From Alteromonas sp. ALT199 (GTDB lineage: Bacteria; Pseudomonadota; Gammaproteobacteria; Enterobacterales; Alteromonadaceae), in assembly GCF_018619335.1 (NCBI RefSeq), contig NZ_JAHHDX010000064.1:1-58048 (forward strand): a DNA stretch of 58,048 nucleotides. Reading direction: 5' to 3'. The notes below the pieces were generated by a model. That model did no database searches and was not told the origin of the DNA. It saw only the letters and a program-made list of their open reading frames with translations. Position numbers and translations under genes: made by a program. This document shows, piece after piece, positions 27,762 through 36,351 of this stretch. The stretch's first letter is position 1, and each line of letters starts with the position of its first letter.

Positions 27762-28432
27762 TCAGAATTGAAAATTTAACCAAGAGCTATCCCAGTAAAA
27801 TGGGACCTCAGTATATTTTTAAAAATCTAAACTTTGATTTTCCAACCGAGAATAATGTCGCGATTCTAGGTAAAAATGGCGCGGGTAAGTCCACCCTATT
27901 TCGCATGCTGGCCAAAAGTGAATACCCGGACAAAGGCCGGGTTTTAACAAACAAATCTATGTCATGGCCGGTGGCTCTGCAAACGGGTGTGCACCCGCAA
28001 ATGACCGGGCGTGAAAACACGCGCTTTGTGGGACGGATCAATAACGTTAAATCCCTCCTTGAATATGAAGAAAAGGTTCAGCAATTTGCTGAGTTAGGTA
28101 AACGCTTTGACCTTCCTGTGCGCACCTACTCTTCAGGTATGCGAGCCAAGTTAGTATTTGCGTGCTGTATGAATATAAATTTCGATATTTACCTTATCGA
28201 TGAAGCGACCTCTGTTGGCGATCCGCTTTTTAGAAAGAAAGCGCGTTTATCGCTTAAGGAAAAAAGTGAGCAGGCAGGCGTTATTATGGTTAGCCATGAG
28301 CTTGACCAAATTCGCGAGTTCTGTACCTCTGCCGTCATCATTGACGATGGTAAACTCACTTATTATCACGATCTCGAAGAAGGCATCGACGTTTATACGC
28401 AGGATGCAGACAATAAGAAATCACTTAAATAG
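27758..28432 (+). CDS. kpsT: Capsule polysaccharide ABC transporter ATPase
   Basis: ATPase that drives polysaccharide export with KpsM. Walker A is GKNGAGKST, the signature is YSSGMRAKL, Walker B is FDIYLIDEAT, and the switch histidine is in MVSHE. I chose ATG at 27758, which overlaps the kpsM stop as ATGA and gives 224 residues, the usual KpsT length. An in-frame TTG at 27737 would extend it by seven residues into kpsM. Confidence 0.94.
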   Translation: MIRIENLTKSYPSKMGPQYIFKNLNFDFPTENNVAILGKNGAGKSTLFRMLAKSEYPDKGRVLTNKSMSWPVALQTGVHPQMTGRENTRFVGRINNVKSLLEYEEKVQQFAELGKRFDLPVRTYSSGMRAKLVFACCMNINFDIYLIDEATSVGDPLFRKKARLSLKEKSEQAGVIMVSHELDQIREFCTSAVIIDDGKLTYYHDLEEGIDVYTQDADNKKSLK

Positions 28433-28444
28433 GTTCAAATCACA

Positions 28445-29563
28445 GTGGAAAAATCTCTTACACAGCTCAATGCCCTTCTAAGCAAACACAAAATGCTGTT
28501 GCTTGTACTTCCGTGGGTGCTTTACGCCGCGTATCTTGTCTTATGGGCTGCGCCTCAATACGAAAGTAAAAGCCAGCTTATTGTTAAATCTAGCGATGGT
28601 GGCAGCAGTTTTGACCCGTCTTCTCTATTGATGGCAGCCGGAGTATCTGGCGCATCAGGAGGTACAGAAAGTCAGCTAGTGGAAGCCTATATCCAATCAG
28701 CAGACATGATTAAATATCTCGATAAAACCATCGGCCTTCGAGAGCATTACATGTCAGACAAAGCCGATATGTTTAGTGGCCTATCGTCGTCACACAAACA
28801 GGAAGATTTTTATCAGTTTTATTTGGACCATATTGAAGTTAGCGTAGACTCAGCGTCTTCTGTAATTAGTTTGCGAACCCGTGCCTTTGACGCCGAATAT
28901 GCGCAAATAATCAACCAAGCTATTGTTGATAAAGCAGAAGAGTTTATTAATAACATCAATAATAATTTGGCGAAATCAAAGCTTACCTTTGCTAAAGGCG
29001 AACATGAAATTGTTGAACAAAAGCTTCAACAAGCCAAGACTGAAATTTTGGGTTTTCAGGCTGAATACAATGTTCTAGACCCGACTGCTGAAGGTGCTGC
29101 TTTTCAACAGATAGCATTTTCGCTCCAAGCTACACTAGCTCAGAAAAAAGCTGAGCTAAGCACTATGTCCACCATGATGTCTAACGTTGCACCTGAAGTT
29201 ATTAACATCAAACGTGAAATAGCCGCACTGCAAAAAGAAGTAGAAAAGCAGAAAGAACGAATTAGCACTGCCGAAGGGGAAAGTGAAGCTCTTTCAGTAA
29301 GTGAACTTATGGCGCAATACAGTAATCTCCAAGTACAGCTCCAGCTTGCTATTCAAGCGTATTCTTCATCGCTTATTACTCTAGAAAATGCCCGCGTAGA
29401 AGCGTACCAAAAGCTACAACATTTGGTCACGGTAGAGTCGCCTACCCTTCCGGATGATAATGCTTACCCCACGGTTATTTACAACCTCGTTTTATTTGGC
29501 GTTTCGCTATTATTGATATATGGAATTGTCAGAATTGTCGTTGCTACCATCCGCGAGTTATAG
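28445..29563 (+). CDS. kpsE: Capsule polysaccharide export inner-membrane protein, KpsE-like
   Basis: Polysaccharide co-polymerase type protein that links the ABC transporter to the outer-membrane channel. The 372-residue product has a membrane segment at each end (about 18-35 and 345-365), a large periplasmic part with coiled coil (about 185-300; KQKERISTAEGESEALSV), and the classic YESKSQLIVKSSDGG start after the first membrane segment. It starts with GTG 12 bases after the kpsT stop. Last gene of the export operon; no clear terminator follows. Confidence 0.89.
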   Translation: MEKSLTQLNALLSKHKMLLLVLPWVLYAAYLVLWAAPQYESKSQLIVKSSDGGSSFDPSSLLMAAGVSGASGGTESQLVEAYIQSADMIKYLDKTIGLREHYMSDKADMFSGLSSSHKQEDFYQFYLDHIEVSVDSASSVISLRTRAFDAEYAQIINQAIVDKAEEFINNINNNLAKSKLTFAKGEHEIVEQKLQQAKTEILGFQAEYNVLDPTAEGAAFQQIAFSLQATLAQKKAELSTMSTMMSNVAPEVINIKREIAALQKEVEKQKERISTAEGESEALSVSELMAQYSNLQVQLQLAIQAYSSSLITLENARVEAYQKLQHLVTVESPTLPDDNAYPTVIYNLVLFGVSLLLIYGIVRIVVATIREL

Positions 29564-29780
29564 CGCTTCGGTAATCTAAGTACGTTAATAGTTCAATTGG
29601 CTAAGTCGTTCAAGGCTTAGTCGATTGACACTGCTTTAATGAAGTTTGTCGCCCAAATCTTGTGTCTTTAAGCAAGCTCTAGTATAAGAAGCTATCCGCC
29701 TTACGGACTAATATCAAAGAGCCTATCCTATAAGTGCTCTACAATAACAACCATAAGCAATATGGAATTAAAATATAATT

Positions 29781-31301
29781 ATGAAACCATCTAACGATAC
29801 TAGCTTTTTCGGCCATCCAGGGGGCCTAAGAACGCTATTCTTTACAGAAATGTGGGAGCGCATGAGTTACTACGGTATGCGCGCGCTACTTGTTCTTTTT
29901 ATGACTGCGAGTTTACAAACACAAGGTTTGGGCTTAACCGTCGCAACTGCTGGCGCGATCTACGGCCTATACACAGGTGCGGTATACTTTTTAGGTTTAC
30001 CTGGCGGTTGGTTAGCTGACCGTCTAATTGGTGGCAGAAGCGCCGTATGGTACGGCGGTATTATTATATTTCTAGGTCACGTCGTACTAGCGATTGACCT
30101 TCAAAACTTGTTCTTTGTAGGACTTATTTTAGTTGCTACAGGTACCGGTTTACTTAAACCCAACATTTCAGCCATGGTAGGCCAACAATATGGTGAGGAC
30201 GATGACCGTCGCGATAGTGGCTACGCACTATACTATATGGGCATCAACATCGGTTCTCTTATTGCCTACTTTGTTACTGGAATTTTAAGAGAAAATGCAG
30301 GCTGGCACTATGCGTTTGGCGCCGCTGCTATTGGTATGGCAATCGGCCTAATTCAATATTACTTCAGCAACCGTTCGTTGTCGGCCGACTCTATTGCCCC
30401 TGCGAACCCTTATCAAGGTGCGGCTAAGCAGCGCGCATGGATGGGCGTATGGGCAGTTGTTGCGATAGCAGTCGTGGTTATTGTGCTAGCGCATATGGGC
30501 ACCATTGTTATTGAGCCTGTAGCTCTTGCTCAACAAGTTGCCGTTGTATTTACCGTTATTTTCTTCGCTTACTTTGGTTTTATTTATTTCAAAGGACAAT
30601 TAAGCGACAACGAGAAAAAGCGCATGTGGGCGCTGTTTTTAGTGTGTGTTGCATCTGCATGTTTCTGGTCTGGTTTTGAGCAAGCAGGCTCTTCACTAAA
30701 CCTTTTTGCGCAGAATTACACAGACCGTGTGCTTGAAAGCGGCTCTCTGATTACATCAATATTCGGTGTCAACGCAATCCCTACCGTATGGTTCCAACTT
30801 TCTAACTCGCTATTTATTATCATTTTGTCGCCTTTCTTCGCGGCACTATGGATTAACCTTGCTAAGCGAATGATTGACCCGTCGTACACCATCAAATGTG
30901 CCATAGGTATCGTTATTATGGCATCGGGTTTCTTGGTAATGTTTATGGCGTCGCAATACGCTGCTCAAGGCCTTAAAGTGGCGCCTATGTGGCTTGTTAC
31001 TACTTACTTCTTGCACACGGTTGGTGAACTGTGCTTGAGCCCAGTAGCATTAAGTGCAGTAAGCAAACTTTCGCCTAAGCGTTTTGCAGGTCAAATGATG
31101 GGCGTATTCGTTCTAACTTACTCTATCGGTAACATCATTGCTGGCCTACTTTCAGGTAACTTCGACCCTGAGAAGGTTGAGCAAATGCCTGACCTGTATC
31201 TTCAAATTGCCCTATTTAGCATTGCTATTGCTATCGTCATTGGTTTAATGAGCTTTAAGTCTCGTTTCTGGGAAAAAGCAGGCATTGAAGAAAAGGCGTA
31301 A
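29781..31301 (+). CDS. POT/PTR family di- and tripeptide transporter
   Basis: Proton-coupled peptide importer in the inner membrane. The family signature EMWERMSYYGMRALLVLFM is near residue 22, and YYMGINIGSLIAYFVTG follows; twelve or more hydrophobic segments span the 506-residue protein. E. coli DtpA is the closest well-known type. It has its own transcription unit, with a terminator immediately downstream that overlaps the start of the next possible reading frame. Confidence 0.94.
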   Translation: MKPSNDTSFFGHPGGLRTLFFTEMWERMSYYGMRALLVLFMTASLQTQGLGLTVATAGAIYGLYTGAVYFLGLPGGWLADRLIGGRSAVWYGGIIIFLGHVVLAIDLQNLFFVGLILVATGTGLLKPNISAMVGQQYGEDDDRRDSGYALYYMGINIGSLIAYFVTGILRENAGWHYAFGAAAIGMAIGLIQYYFSNRSLSADSIAPANPYQGAAKQRAWMGVWAVVAIAVVVIVLAHMGTIVIEPVALAQQVAVVFTVIFFAYFGFIYFKGQLSDNEKKRMWALFLVCVASACFWSGFEQAGSSLNLFAQNYTDRVLESGSLITSIFGVNAIPTVWFQLSNSLFIIILSPFFAALWINLAKRMIDPSYTIKCAIGIVIMASGFLVMFMASQYAAQGLKVAPMWLVTTYFLHTVGELCLSPVALSAVSKLSPKRFAGQMMGVFVLTYSIGNIIAGLLSGNFDPEKVEQMPDLYLQIALFSIAIAIVIGLMSFKSRFWEKAGIEEKA

Positions 31302-31345
31302 TTTATTGTTAGCATGTTTTAAGTGCTGACCAATTACCCTACAAT

Positions 31346-31379
31346 AACCGCCGCAACGTGACGTTCCGGCGGTTTTTTA
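31346..31379 (+). terminator. Terminator after the peptide transporter
   Basis: Outer stem AACCGCCG / CGGCGGTT (31346-31353, 31367-31374) with inner AACG-TGA-CGTT, then a T run to 31378. It lies just before the next gene, which must have a separate promoter or read through it. Confidence 0.8.
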
Positions 31380-31414
31380 TTAAAGGTTTCGTAATAAGGG
31401 CTTTGAGTAAACCT

Positions 31415-31717
31415 ATGAAGTTTTATTTTTCTACTAGAGACATTCCTGCCTTACAAGGTCTTCCCTTAACAGAGCGTGTTAAATTGCTCGACCAGGCAGC
31501 TAAACGACTTTCTGTTCCAGAGAAGACTTTACTGAATGTTCTAAAGTTACTCGTTATTGTTCCCGTATTTGCCCTTATTCTTCAAACCGCGTCTAATTGG
31601 ACCTCGTTACTGTGGGCTTTTGTGGTATTTTTAGTTTATCCATTGGTTATAAAACCTTTTCAATATTCCATCTGCGCTAAATACATTGCGCAACCGTCTA
31701 GCAAGGAGAATGCATGA
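31415..31717 (+). CDS. Small two-helix membrane protein (DUF6170-like)
   Basis: A 100-residue protein. The N-terminal part is soluble ([20 protein letters not shown]) and two hydrophobic segments follow (about residues 44-59 and 64-78), ending in a basic tail. It may be the DUF6170 family; I recall this only loosely. I chose ATG at 31415, since the longer in-frame start lies inside the upstream terminator. Its stop overlaps the galE start as ATGA, so it is translated with galE. Confidence 0.65.
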   Translation: MKFYFSTRDIPALQGLPLTERVKLLDQAAKRLSVPEKTLLNVLKLLVIVPVFALILQTASNWTSLLWAFVVFLVYPLVIKPFQYSICAKYIAQPSSKENA

Positions 31718-32736
31718 AGACCATCTTAGTCACTGGTGGTGCAGGCTATATAGGTAGCCACACAGTTCTACAGTTACTTGAACAAAACTACGGCGTTGTC
31801 GTACTGGATAACCTAGCCAATTCAAGTGCTGAATCACTGCGTCGCGTTGAAGCGCTAACAGGTAAATCGGTTACTTTTGTACAAGGCGATATTCGCGATA
31901 CCGCAGTGCTAGATGATATTTTCAGCGAGCACAGTGTTTCTGCAGTCATTCACTTTGCCGGCCTAAAAGCGGTAGGTGAGTCTGTGCAAAAACCACTTTC
32001 GTATTACGAAAACAACGTGTACGGAACGCTAACGCTATGTAAAGCTATGCAGAAGCACAACGTAAAGAATATTGTGTTTAGCTCATCTGCTACGGTTTAC
32101 GGCGACCCAGCATCGCTTCCGCTACAAGAAGATATGGCGACAGGTCAACCGACTAACCCTTACGGTATGTCTAAGCTTATGGTTGAACATATGCTTAGCG
32201 ATCTTTATGTATCGGATAGTGACTGGAACATTGTTTTACTACGCTACTTTAACCCGGTTGGCGCGCACGAGTCGGGCCAAATTGGTGAAGATCCTAATGG
32301 TATTCCAAACAACCTAATGCCTTATATTTCTCAGGTAGCTACCGGTAAACTCGAACAGCTAAGCGTATTTGGTGACGACTACGATACTGTCGACGGTACA
32401 GGCGTACGCGACTACATCCATGTAGTAGATCTTGCCAACGGTCACTTAAAAGCACTTGATCGACTGAACCTTAATATGGGCTTGGATAAGTACAACCTAG
32501 GTACAGGACAGGGCTATTCAGTTATCGAAATGATTAAGGCGTTTGAAAAAGGCTCGGGCAAAACTGTTCCTTATAAAATAGCTCCTCGCAGAAGCGGCGA
32601 TGTCGCCGCCTGTTACGCCGACCCTACTAAAGCAGCCACAGAGCTTAACTGGCATGCTGAAAAGGGCTTAGAAGACATGTGTGCAGACACATGGAACTGG
32701 CAGTCACAAAACCCGATGGGTTACCCTAAGGACTAA
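31714..32736 (+). CDS. galE: UDP-glucose 4-epimerase
   Basis: Interconverts UDP-glucose and UDP-galactose using bound NAD. Features are the nucleotide-binding [11 protein letters not shown] at residue 8, the [10 protein letters not shown] loop and the catalytic Y150-x3-K154 in NPYGMSK. At 340 residues it is normal for the family. It overlaps the preceding gene by four bases. Its product feeds the same sugar-nucleotide pool as galU and the glycosyltransferases at 20-23 kb. Confidence 0.96.
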   Translation: MKTILVTGGAGYIGSHTVLQLLEQNYGVVVLDNLANSSAESLRRVEALTGKSVTFVQGDIRDTAVLDDIFSEHSVSAVIHFAGLKAVGESVQKPLSYYENNVYGTLTLCKAMQKHNVKNIVFSSSATVYGDPASLPLQEDMATGQPTNPYGMSKLMVEHMLSDLYVSDSDWNIVLLRYFNPVGAHESGQIGEDPNGIPNNLMPYISQVATGKLEQLSVFGDDYDTVDGTGVRDYIHVVDLANGHLKALDRLNLNMGLDKYNLGTGQGYSVIEMIKAFEKGSGKTVPYKIAPRRSGDVAACYADPTKAATELNWHAEKGLEDMCADTWNWQSQNPMGYPKD

Positions 32737-32794
32737 TTAGCCTTTTATAAGCCTTGTCCTTTACAGGCACGTAGCCAAATAACGTAAAAGGCAA

Positions 32795-32827
32795 AAAAAA
32801 GCCATGCTGTGAAAGCATGGCTTTTTT
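32795..32827. terminator. Bidirectional terminator between galE and mlaA
   Basis: A 14-bp stem AAAAAAGCCATGCT / AGCATGGCTTTTTT (32795-32808, 32814-32827) with a five-base loop. It ends galE on the plus strand and the ccm-mlaA operon on the minus strand. Confidence 0.92.
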
Positions 32828-32895
32828 GTAATAGTAATATAGGCTCTATTGAAAAATAACGCTAAAGATACTCTCAATCCTTAAGCCTGTTTAAA

Positions 32896-33852
32896 CTAGT
32901 TACCGTCTTTTGATTTACCCGCTTCTTTCGTGTCCTGAGGTTTTTCATCACTTTCAACCGGCGCATCGTTTAGCTTGGTAGCGTCATCAGCAGCTTCATC
33001 GTCTAACTCTTCAGACGGCTCTTCATAGCTATCAAAATCGTTGCCTTCCAGCATAGCTTCGAAATCTGCAAAATCATCTAACTGCTCTTCATCTAGCGCT
33101 TTGTCACCACTTTTTCCGTCAGTAACGCGAAATTCAAGATTCTCAAAATAAGCATTTTTAACGAACGCATAATCGTCAACGGATTGCTCAAGCTGTGCTT
33201 CTTGATCAAGTAATTGAGCTCTTGTTTCAAGTACTGAAATACCAATACGAGCGAAGTTTACAGAGCCTTCAAGTAGCGACATTGGAAATGCAAAACCGTC
33301 AACATAGTCACCGGTGAAGCTTCGCAGATCGCTTGGGCCTAAAAATGGCAACATTAAGAAAGGCCCAGTATCTAAGCCCCACACGGCTAGGGTTTCACCA
33401 AATTGTTCCCGCTTACGTTCAATACCGATTTTTGATGCGACGTCGAAGGTGCCGACTAAGCCCACCGTAGTATTAATCAGGAAACGAGCTAGGCTGTCTA
33501 GACCATCATCTACCTTGCCTTGAAACATATTATTTAAAAAGTTTGCAGGCTCTTGAAGGTTATCCGTAATGTTGACTAAGCCGGTGCGTGCAGGCTGAGG
33601 CATTACGGTTACATAAGTAACTGTAATAGGACGAAGAATATATGCATCCAATACATCCCAGTTAAAATCCCAAATCTCGCGGTTTACTGGTTCAAGCGGA
33701 TCTCGTGGATCGGATGTATCTACTACAGCAGCATTTGTCCTAGAATTTTGCGATTGAGACTGCGCCTGCTCCTGAGCATGGTTGCTCGCACAGCCACCTA
33801 AAAAACTTGCGGCAATAATCAACCCAGTAGCGAGCGATTTAGACAAATCCAT
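32896..33852 (-). CDS. mlaA: Outer-membrane lipoprotein MlaA (VacJ)
   Basis: Removes misplaced phospholipids from the outer leaflet of the outer membrane in the Mla system. Lipobox FLGGC with cysteine 21; the core family region DPLEPVNREIWDFNWDVLD and FMLPFLGPSDLRSFTGDYVD follow. The product is 318 residues against about 250 in E. coli because of a C-terminal acidic tail (about 245-318, rich in D and E) of low complexity. It starts two bases after the ccmI stop, so it is the last gene of the cytochrome c maturation operon, an uncommon linkage. Confidence 0.9.
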   Translation of the reverse strand: MDLSKSLATGLIIAASFLGGCASNHAQEQAQSQSQNSRTNAAVVDTSDPRDPLEPVNREIWDFNWDVLDAYILRPITVTYVTVMPQPARTGLVNITDNLQEPANFLNNMFQGKVDDGLDSLARFLINTTVGLVGTFDVASKIGIERKREQFGETLAVWGLDTGPFLMLPFLGPSDLRSFTGDYVDGFAFPMSLLEGSVNFARIGISVLETRAQLLDQEAQLEQSVDDYAFVKNAYFENLEFRVTDGKSGDKALDEEQLDDFADFEAMLEGNDFDSYEEPSEELDDEAADDATKLNDAPVESDEKPQDTKEAGKSKDGN

Positions 33853-33854
33853 AC

Positions 33855-35144
33855 TTATAATTCCTTATCAATAATAATGCTTAGTGAAGAAATTTCATTG
33901 GCAATAACACTCGAATTTACACTACCTTGCCATTCCCCTTGAGCTACCGCCACATTGCCATCTTTCGATAGCCTTGCGGTAACCACTACATCAGAAAGCG
34001 CAGCAAGTGTAAATTGCGGCATCATAGCGTTCTCGGTAGTTAATGTTACAGAAACCGGAAAGTCTTCTATTGGCAACTTAGCCACTGCAGCGGGCATTCT
34101 ATTATCTGAGTTAGCATCTTGAGCAAACACAATTAAAAAGCCTTCTTTAGGCGCGCTAGCTTTGGCGTCATCAGACAAATTAACGGTAATAGTAAAACCA
34201 GCAACGGCTTCCTTGATATCGCCCTGTGCACCTGTATCATCCACAGGTTCTGCATCAGAGCGTTGTATCGCTACCATTTCGCTGGTATTTCCCTCTAGCT
34301 CTTTTATACGCGCAATTAAACGCTGGGCCATATCGCTATCTGCTGGCAGTTTGCCTTCAACTTGCTGATAAAAACGACGAGTATTATTAAGATCACCAAG
34401 TTGAGCAGAAACCACTGCCATCATAAGCGCGAGATTATCATTCTCAGGGTTATCATTAAGCAAGCCTAATAAGATAGATTGCGCGCGTTCCAAGTTATTT
34501 ACATCACCCGTGGTCATCAAAGCTTGAGCTAGCGTAATGCGGTTACCTGAATTAGTAGGCGCCAAACTAACTGCTTTATCTATAGCTTCAATAGCCTGCA
34601 CTTCTTGCCCAACACTCAACATCAATCTGCCGAAATACATCCAGCCAGTATCGTCTTCGGGCTCTTCTCTCAAGCGCTGGCGTATGGCAAGAGCAAGACT
34701 AGCAATATCTCGTTGGGTCAGGTTATTCGCGTTACCGCTAGCAAGCTGTTGACTTAGCTCGGGTAGCGCTTCAATTGCTTCATTTGCCTGAGCCACACGC
34801 TCCATCTGGTTCACTTGCGAATACACAATTGTTCCGCATACAACTGCAAGTAGACCACCTATTAACAGTGGCAATTTAGCGTTACCGGTTTTGTGTTGGT
34901 GAAATGCACTTTCATCCACAAGTGCCAGTTTAAGTTCATCAACCGCCTGGCGCTTGTCGTGCTCACTAATAAGCCCTTCTTGCACCTCGCGGTCAAGTTC
35001 GGCAAGGCGCTGCTTCACAATTTGCGTATTGCTCAAACTGTCTTGTTTTGCATGATTTTTATTGCGCAGCCATGGGAAAGCGACAATTAAAAGAACAAGC
35101 GTGATTAAGCCTGAAACAATAATATAAAACTCAGACCAACTCAT
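33855..35144 (-). CDS. ccmI: Cytochrome c biogenesis protein CcmI (TPR)
   Basis: Binds apocytochrome c and presents it to the heme ligation complex. Two membrane helices lie in the N-terminal 115 residues, then TPR repeats (about 140-270: DDTGWMYFGRLMLSVGQEVQ, NSGNRITLAQALMTTGDVNN, NDNLALMMAVVSAQLGDLNN) and a periplasmic C-terminal domain. In E. coli CcmI is fused to CcmH; here it is a separate gene of 429 residues. Its start overlaps the ccmH stop by four bases. Confidence 0.9.
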   Translation of the reverse strand: MSWSEFYIIVSGLITLVLLIVAFPWLRNKNHAKQDSLSNTQIVKQRLAELDREVQEGLISEHDKRQAVDELKLALVDESAFHQHKTGNAKLPLLIGGLLAVVCGTIVYSQVNQMERVAQANEAIEALPELSQQLASGNANNLTQRDIASLALAIRQRLREEPEDDTGWMYFGRLMLSVGQEVQAIEAIDKAVSLAPTNSGNRITLAQALMTTGDVNNLERAQSILLGLLNDNPENDNLALMMAVVSAQLGDLNNTRRFYQQVEGKLPADSDMAQRLIARIKELEGNTSEMVAIQRSDAEPVDDTGAQGDIKEAVAGFTITVNLSDDAKASAPKEGFLIVFAQDANSDNRMPAAVAKLPIEDFPVSVTLTTENAMMPQFTLAALSDVVVTARLSKDGNVAVAQGEWQGSVNSSVIANEISSLSIIIDKEL

Positions 35145-35698
35145 TCTTTCTCTCGCTCCAACATTTCATCCGCTTTGGCTAACTTAGCGGCCATATCTTC
35201 AGGTGGCGTTACCGATTTTCGGCGAATTACAACCAACAAGGCAATGAAAATAAACAATACTGGGCCAGCCCAAAGCCACAATGTCGCAGCCGTAACAGGC
35301 GGTTGGTAATGCACAAAGTCGCCATAGCGCGACTTCATGAATTCAATGACTTCCTGCTCCGTTTTGCCCTGTTTGAGTAGGGTGTATACTTTTCGGCGCA
35401 TGTCGTGGGCAATCATGGCGTCGCTATCTGCAATATTTTGGTTTTGACACATTGGGCAACGCAGTTCAGCGGTAAGTTTTAAAAAGCTCTCACGTTGTGC
35501 TGAAGTATCGAAGGTAAATTTATCTTCAGCGGCGTGTACCGAGAAAGCGCCAAGTATCAGCAAAAAGGCAAGAACTCTAGCCACTAGCGTTTTGAAAACG
35601 GAAAAGTTGAAAGTTTTACCGTGAGCACTACGCTCATCTGTACTAGCGCTATAGGCTCTACAACGAAGATGAGTAGCATTTCTAGGTAACATTATCAC
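35141..35698 (-). CDS. ccmH: Cytochrome c biogenesis protein CcmH
   Basis: Membrane thiol protein that reduces the apocytochrome CxxCH motif. The thioredoxin-like motif LRCPMCQNQNIADSDA has C81 and C84, and a C-terminal membrane helix (about 137-158) follows. As annotated the 185-residue product starts with GTG overlapping the ccmG stop, which gives an unusual 39-residue hydrophilic extension before the signal sequence (RVLAFLLILGAFSVHA). The true start may be the internal GTG about 39 codons on; no good ribosome site settles it. Confidence 0.9.
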   Translation of the reverse strand: MIMLPRNATHLRCRAYSASTDERSAHGKTFNFSVFKTLVARVLAFLLILGAFSVHAAEDKFTFDTSAQRESFLKLTAELRCPMCQNQNIADSDAMIAHDMRRKVYTLLKQGKTEQEVIEFMKSRYGDFVHYQPPVTAATLWLWAGPVLFIFIALLVVIRRKSVTPPEDMAAKLAKADEMLEREKE

Positions 35699-36351
35699 TC
35701 TCCTCCTTGAACACTTTGGACATCACTCATTACAGCATCGACGTCCACTTTTCTATCTTCACTTACTTTGCCAGATGCTTCAGCAACTAGCTTGTTATAA
35801 AGCGGCCCAACTTTTGAGTTCCACACGCGCTCATTAATGTCGCCTATGTGGTGCATGCGAATAATGCCCTCAGCATCAATCACAAAGTGCTCAGGCGCAC
35901 CGGTAACGCCAAGGTCAAGGGAGGTATCGCGATAAACATCGAAAATATTGTAAGCGTAAGGGTTGCCATAGCGGCTGAGCATGTCGGTGACTTCTTGCTG
36001 AACGCGACTGAGTGTTTTTGTGCCAAAGTCTGGGTCTAAATCTTGGTCGAAATACAACCCTACAATGTGAACATTTTGCTCATTCTTAAGCTGAGTAAGG
36101 TACGGCATTTCGACAGCGCAAGTCACACACCATACCCCCCATACATTTAAGATAGTCACCTTTCCTTTTAAATCTTCTGGGGTATAGGTTACATCTGGCT
36201 GCATGAGGTCTGGCAGTGAGAATGAAGGTAACGTTTTGTCTTGAACCTGAGAGTCTAACTCTCTAGGGTCAGAAAAAAGCCCTTTAAACAGGAAAATAAC
36301 CAGTAAAGAAAACAGCACCAATGGAATGGCAACAAGTGGAGCTTTTTTCAT
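35695..36351 (-). CDS. ccmG: Thiol:disulfide interchange protein CcmG/DsbE
   Basis: Membrane-anchored periplasmic thioredoxin that keeps apocytochrome cysteines reduced. N-terminal anchor (about residues 7-22), then the thioredoxin motif VWCVTC (C75, C78), and TGAPEHFVIDAEG with the cis-proline. The length of 218 residues is somewhat above the usual 185 because of a C-terminal extension. Stop and start overlap with its neighbours on both sides. Confidence 0.93.
   Translation of the reverse strand: MKKAPLVAIPLVLFSLLVIFLFKGLFSDPRELDSQVQDKTLPSFSLPDLMQPDVTYTPEDLKGKVTILNVWGVWCVTCAVEMPYLTQLKNEQNVHIVGLYFDQDLDPDFGTKTLSRVQQEVTDMLSRYGNPYAYNIFDVYRDTSLDLGVTGAPEHFVIDAEGIIRMHHIGDINERVWNSKVGPLYNKLVAEASGKVSEDRKVDVDAVMSDVQSVQGGE

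Noticed and set aside
20137..29563. Horizontally acquired island
   Set aside because: No integrase, tRNA boundary or flanking direct repeats, and the genes resemble their neighbours in composition by eye; only cross-strain comparison could decide.
31358..31414. Longer start for the small membrane protein before galE
   Set aside because: The added residues lie within the terminator hairpin of the peptide transporter gene.
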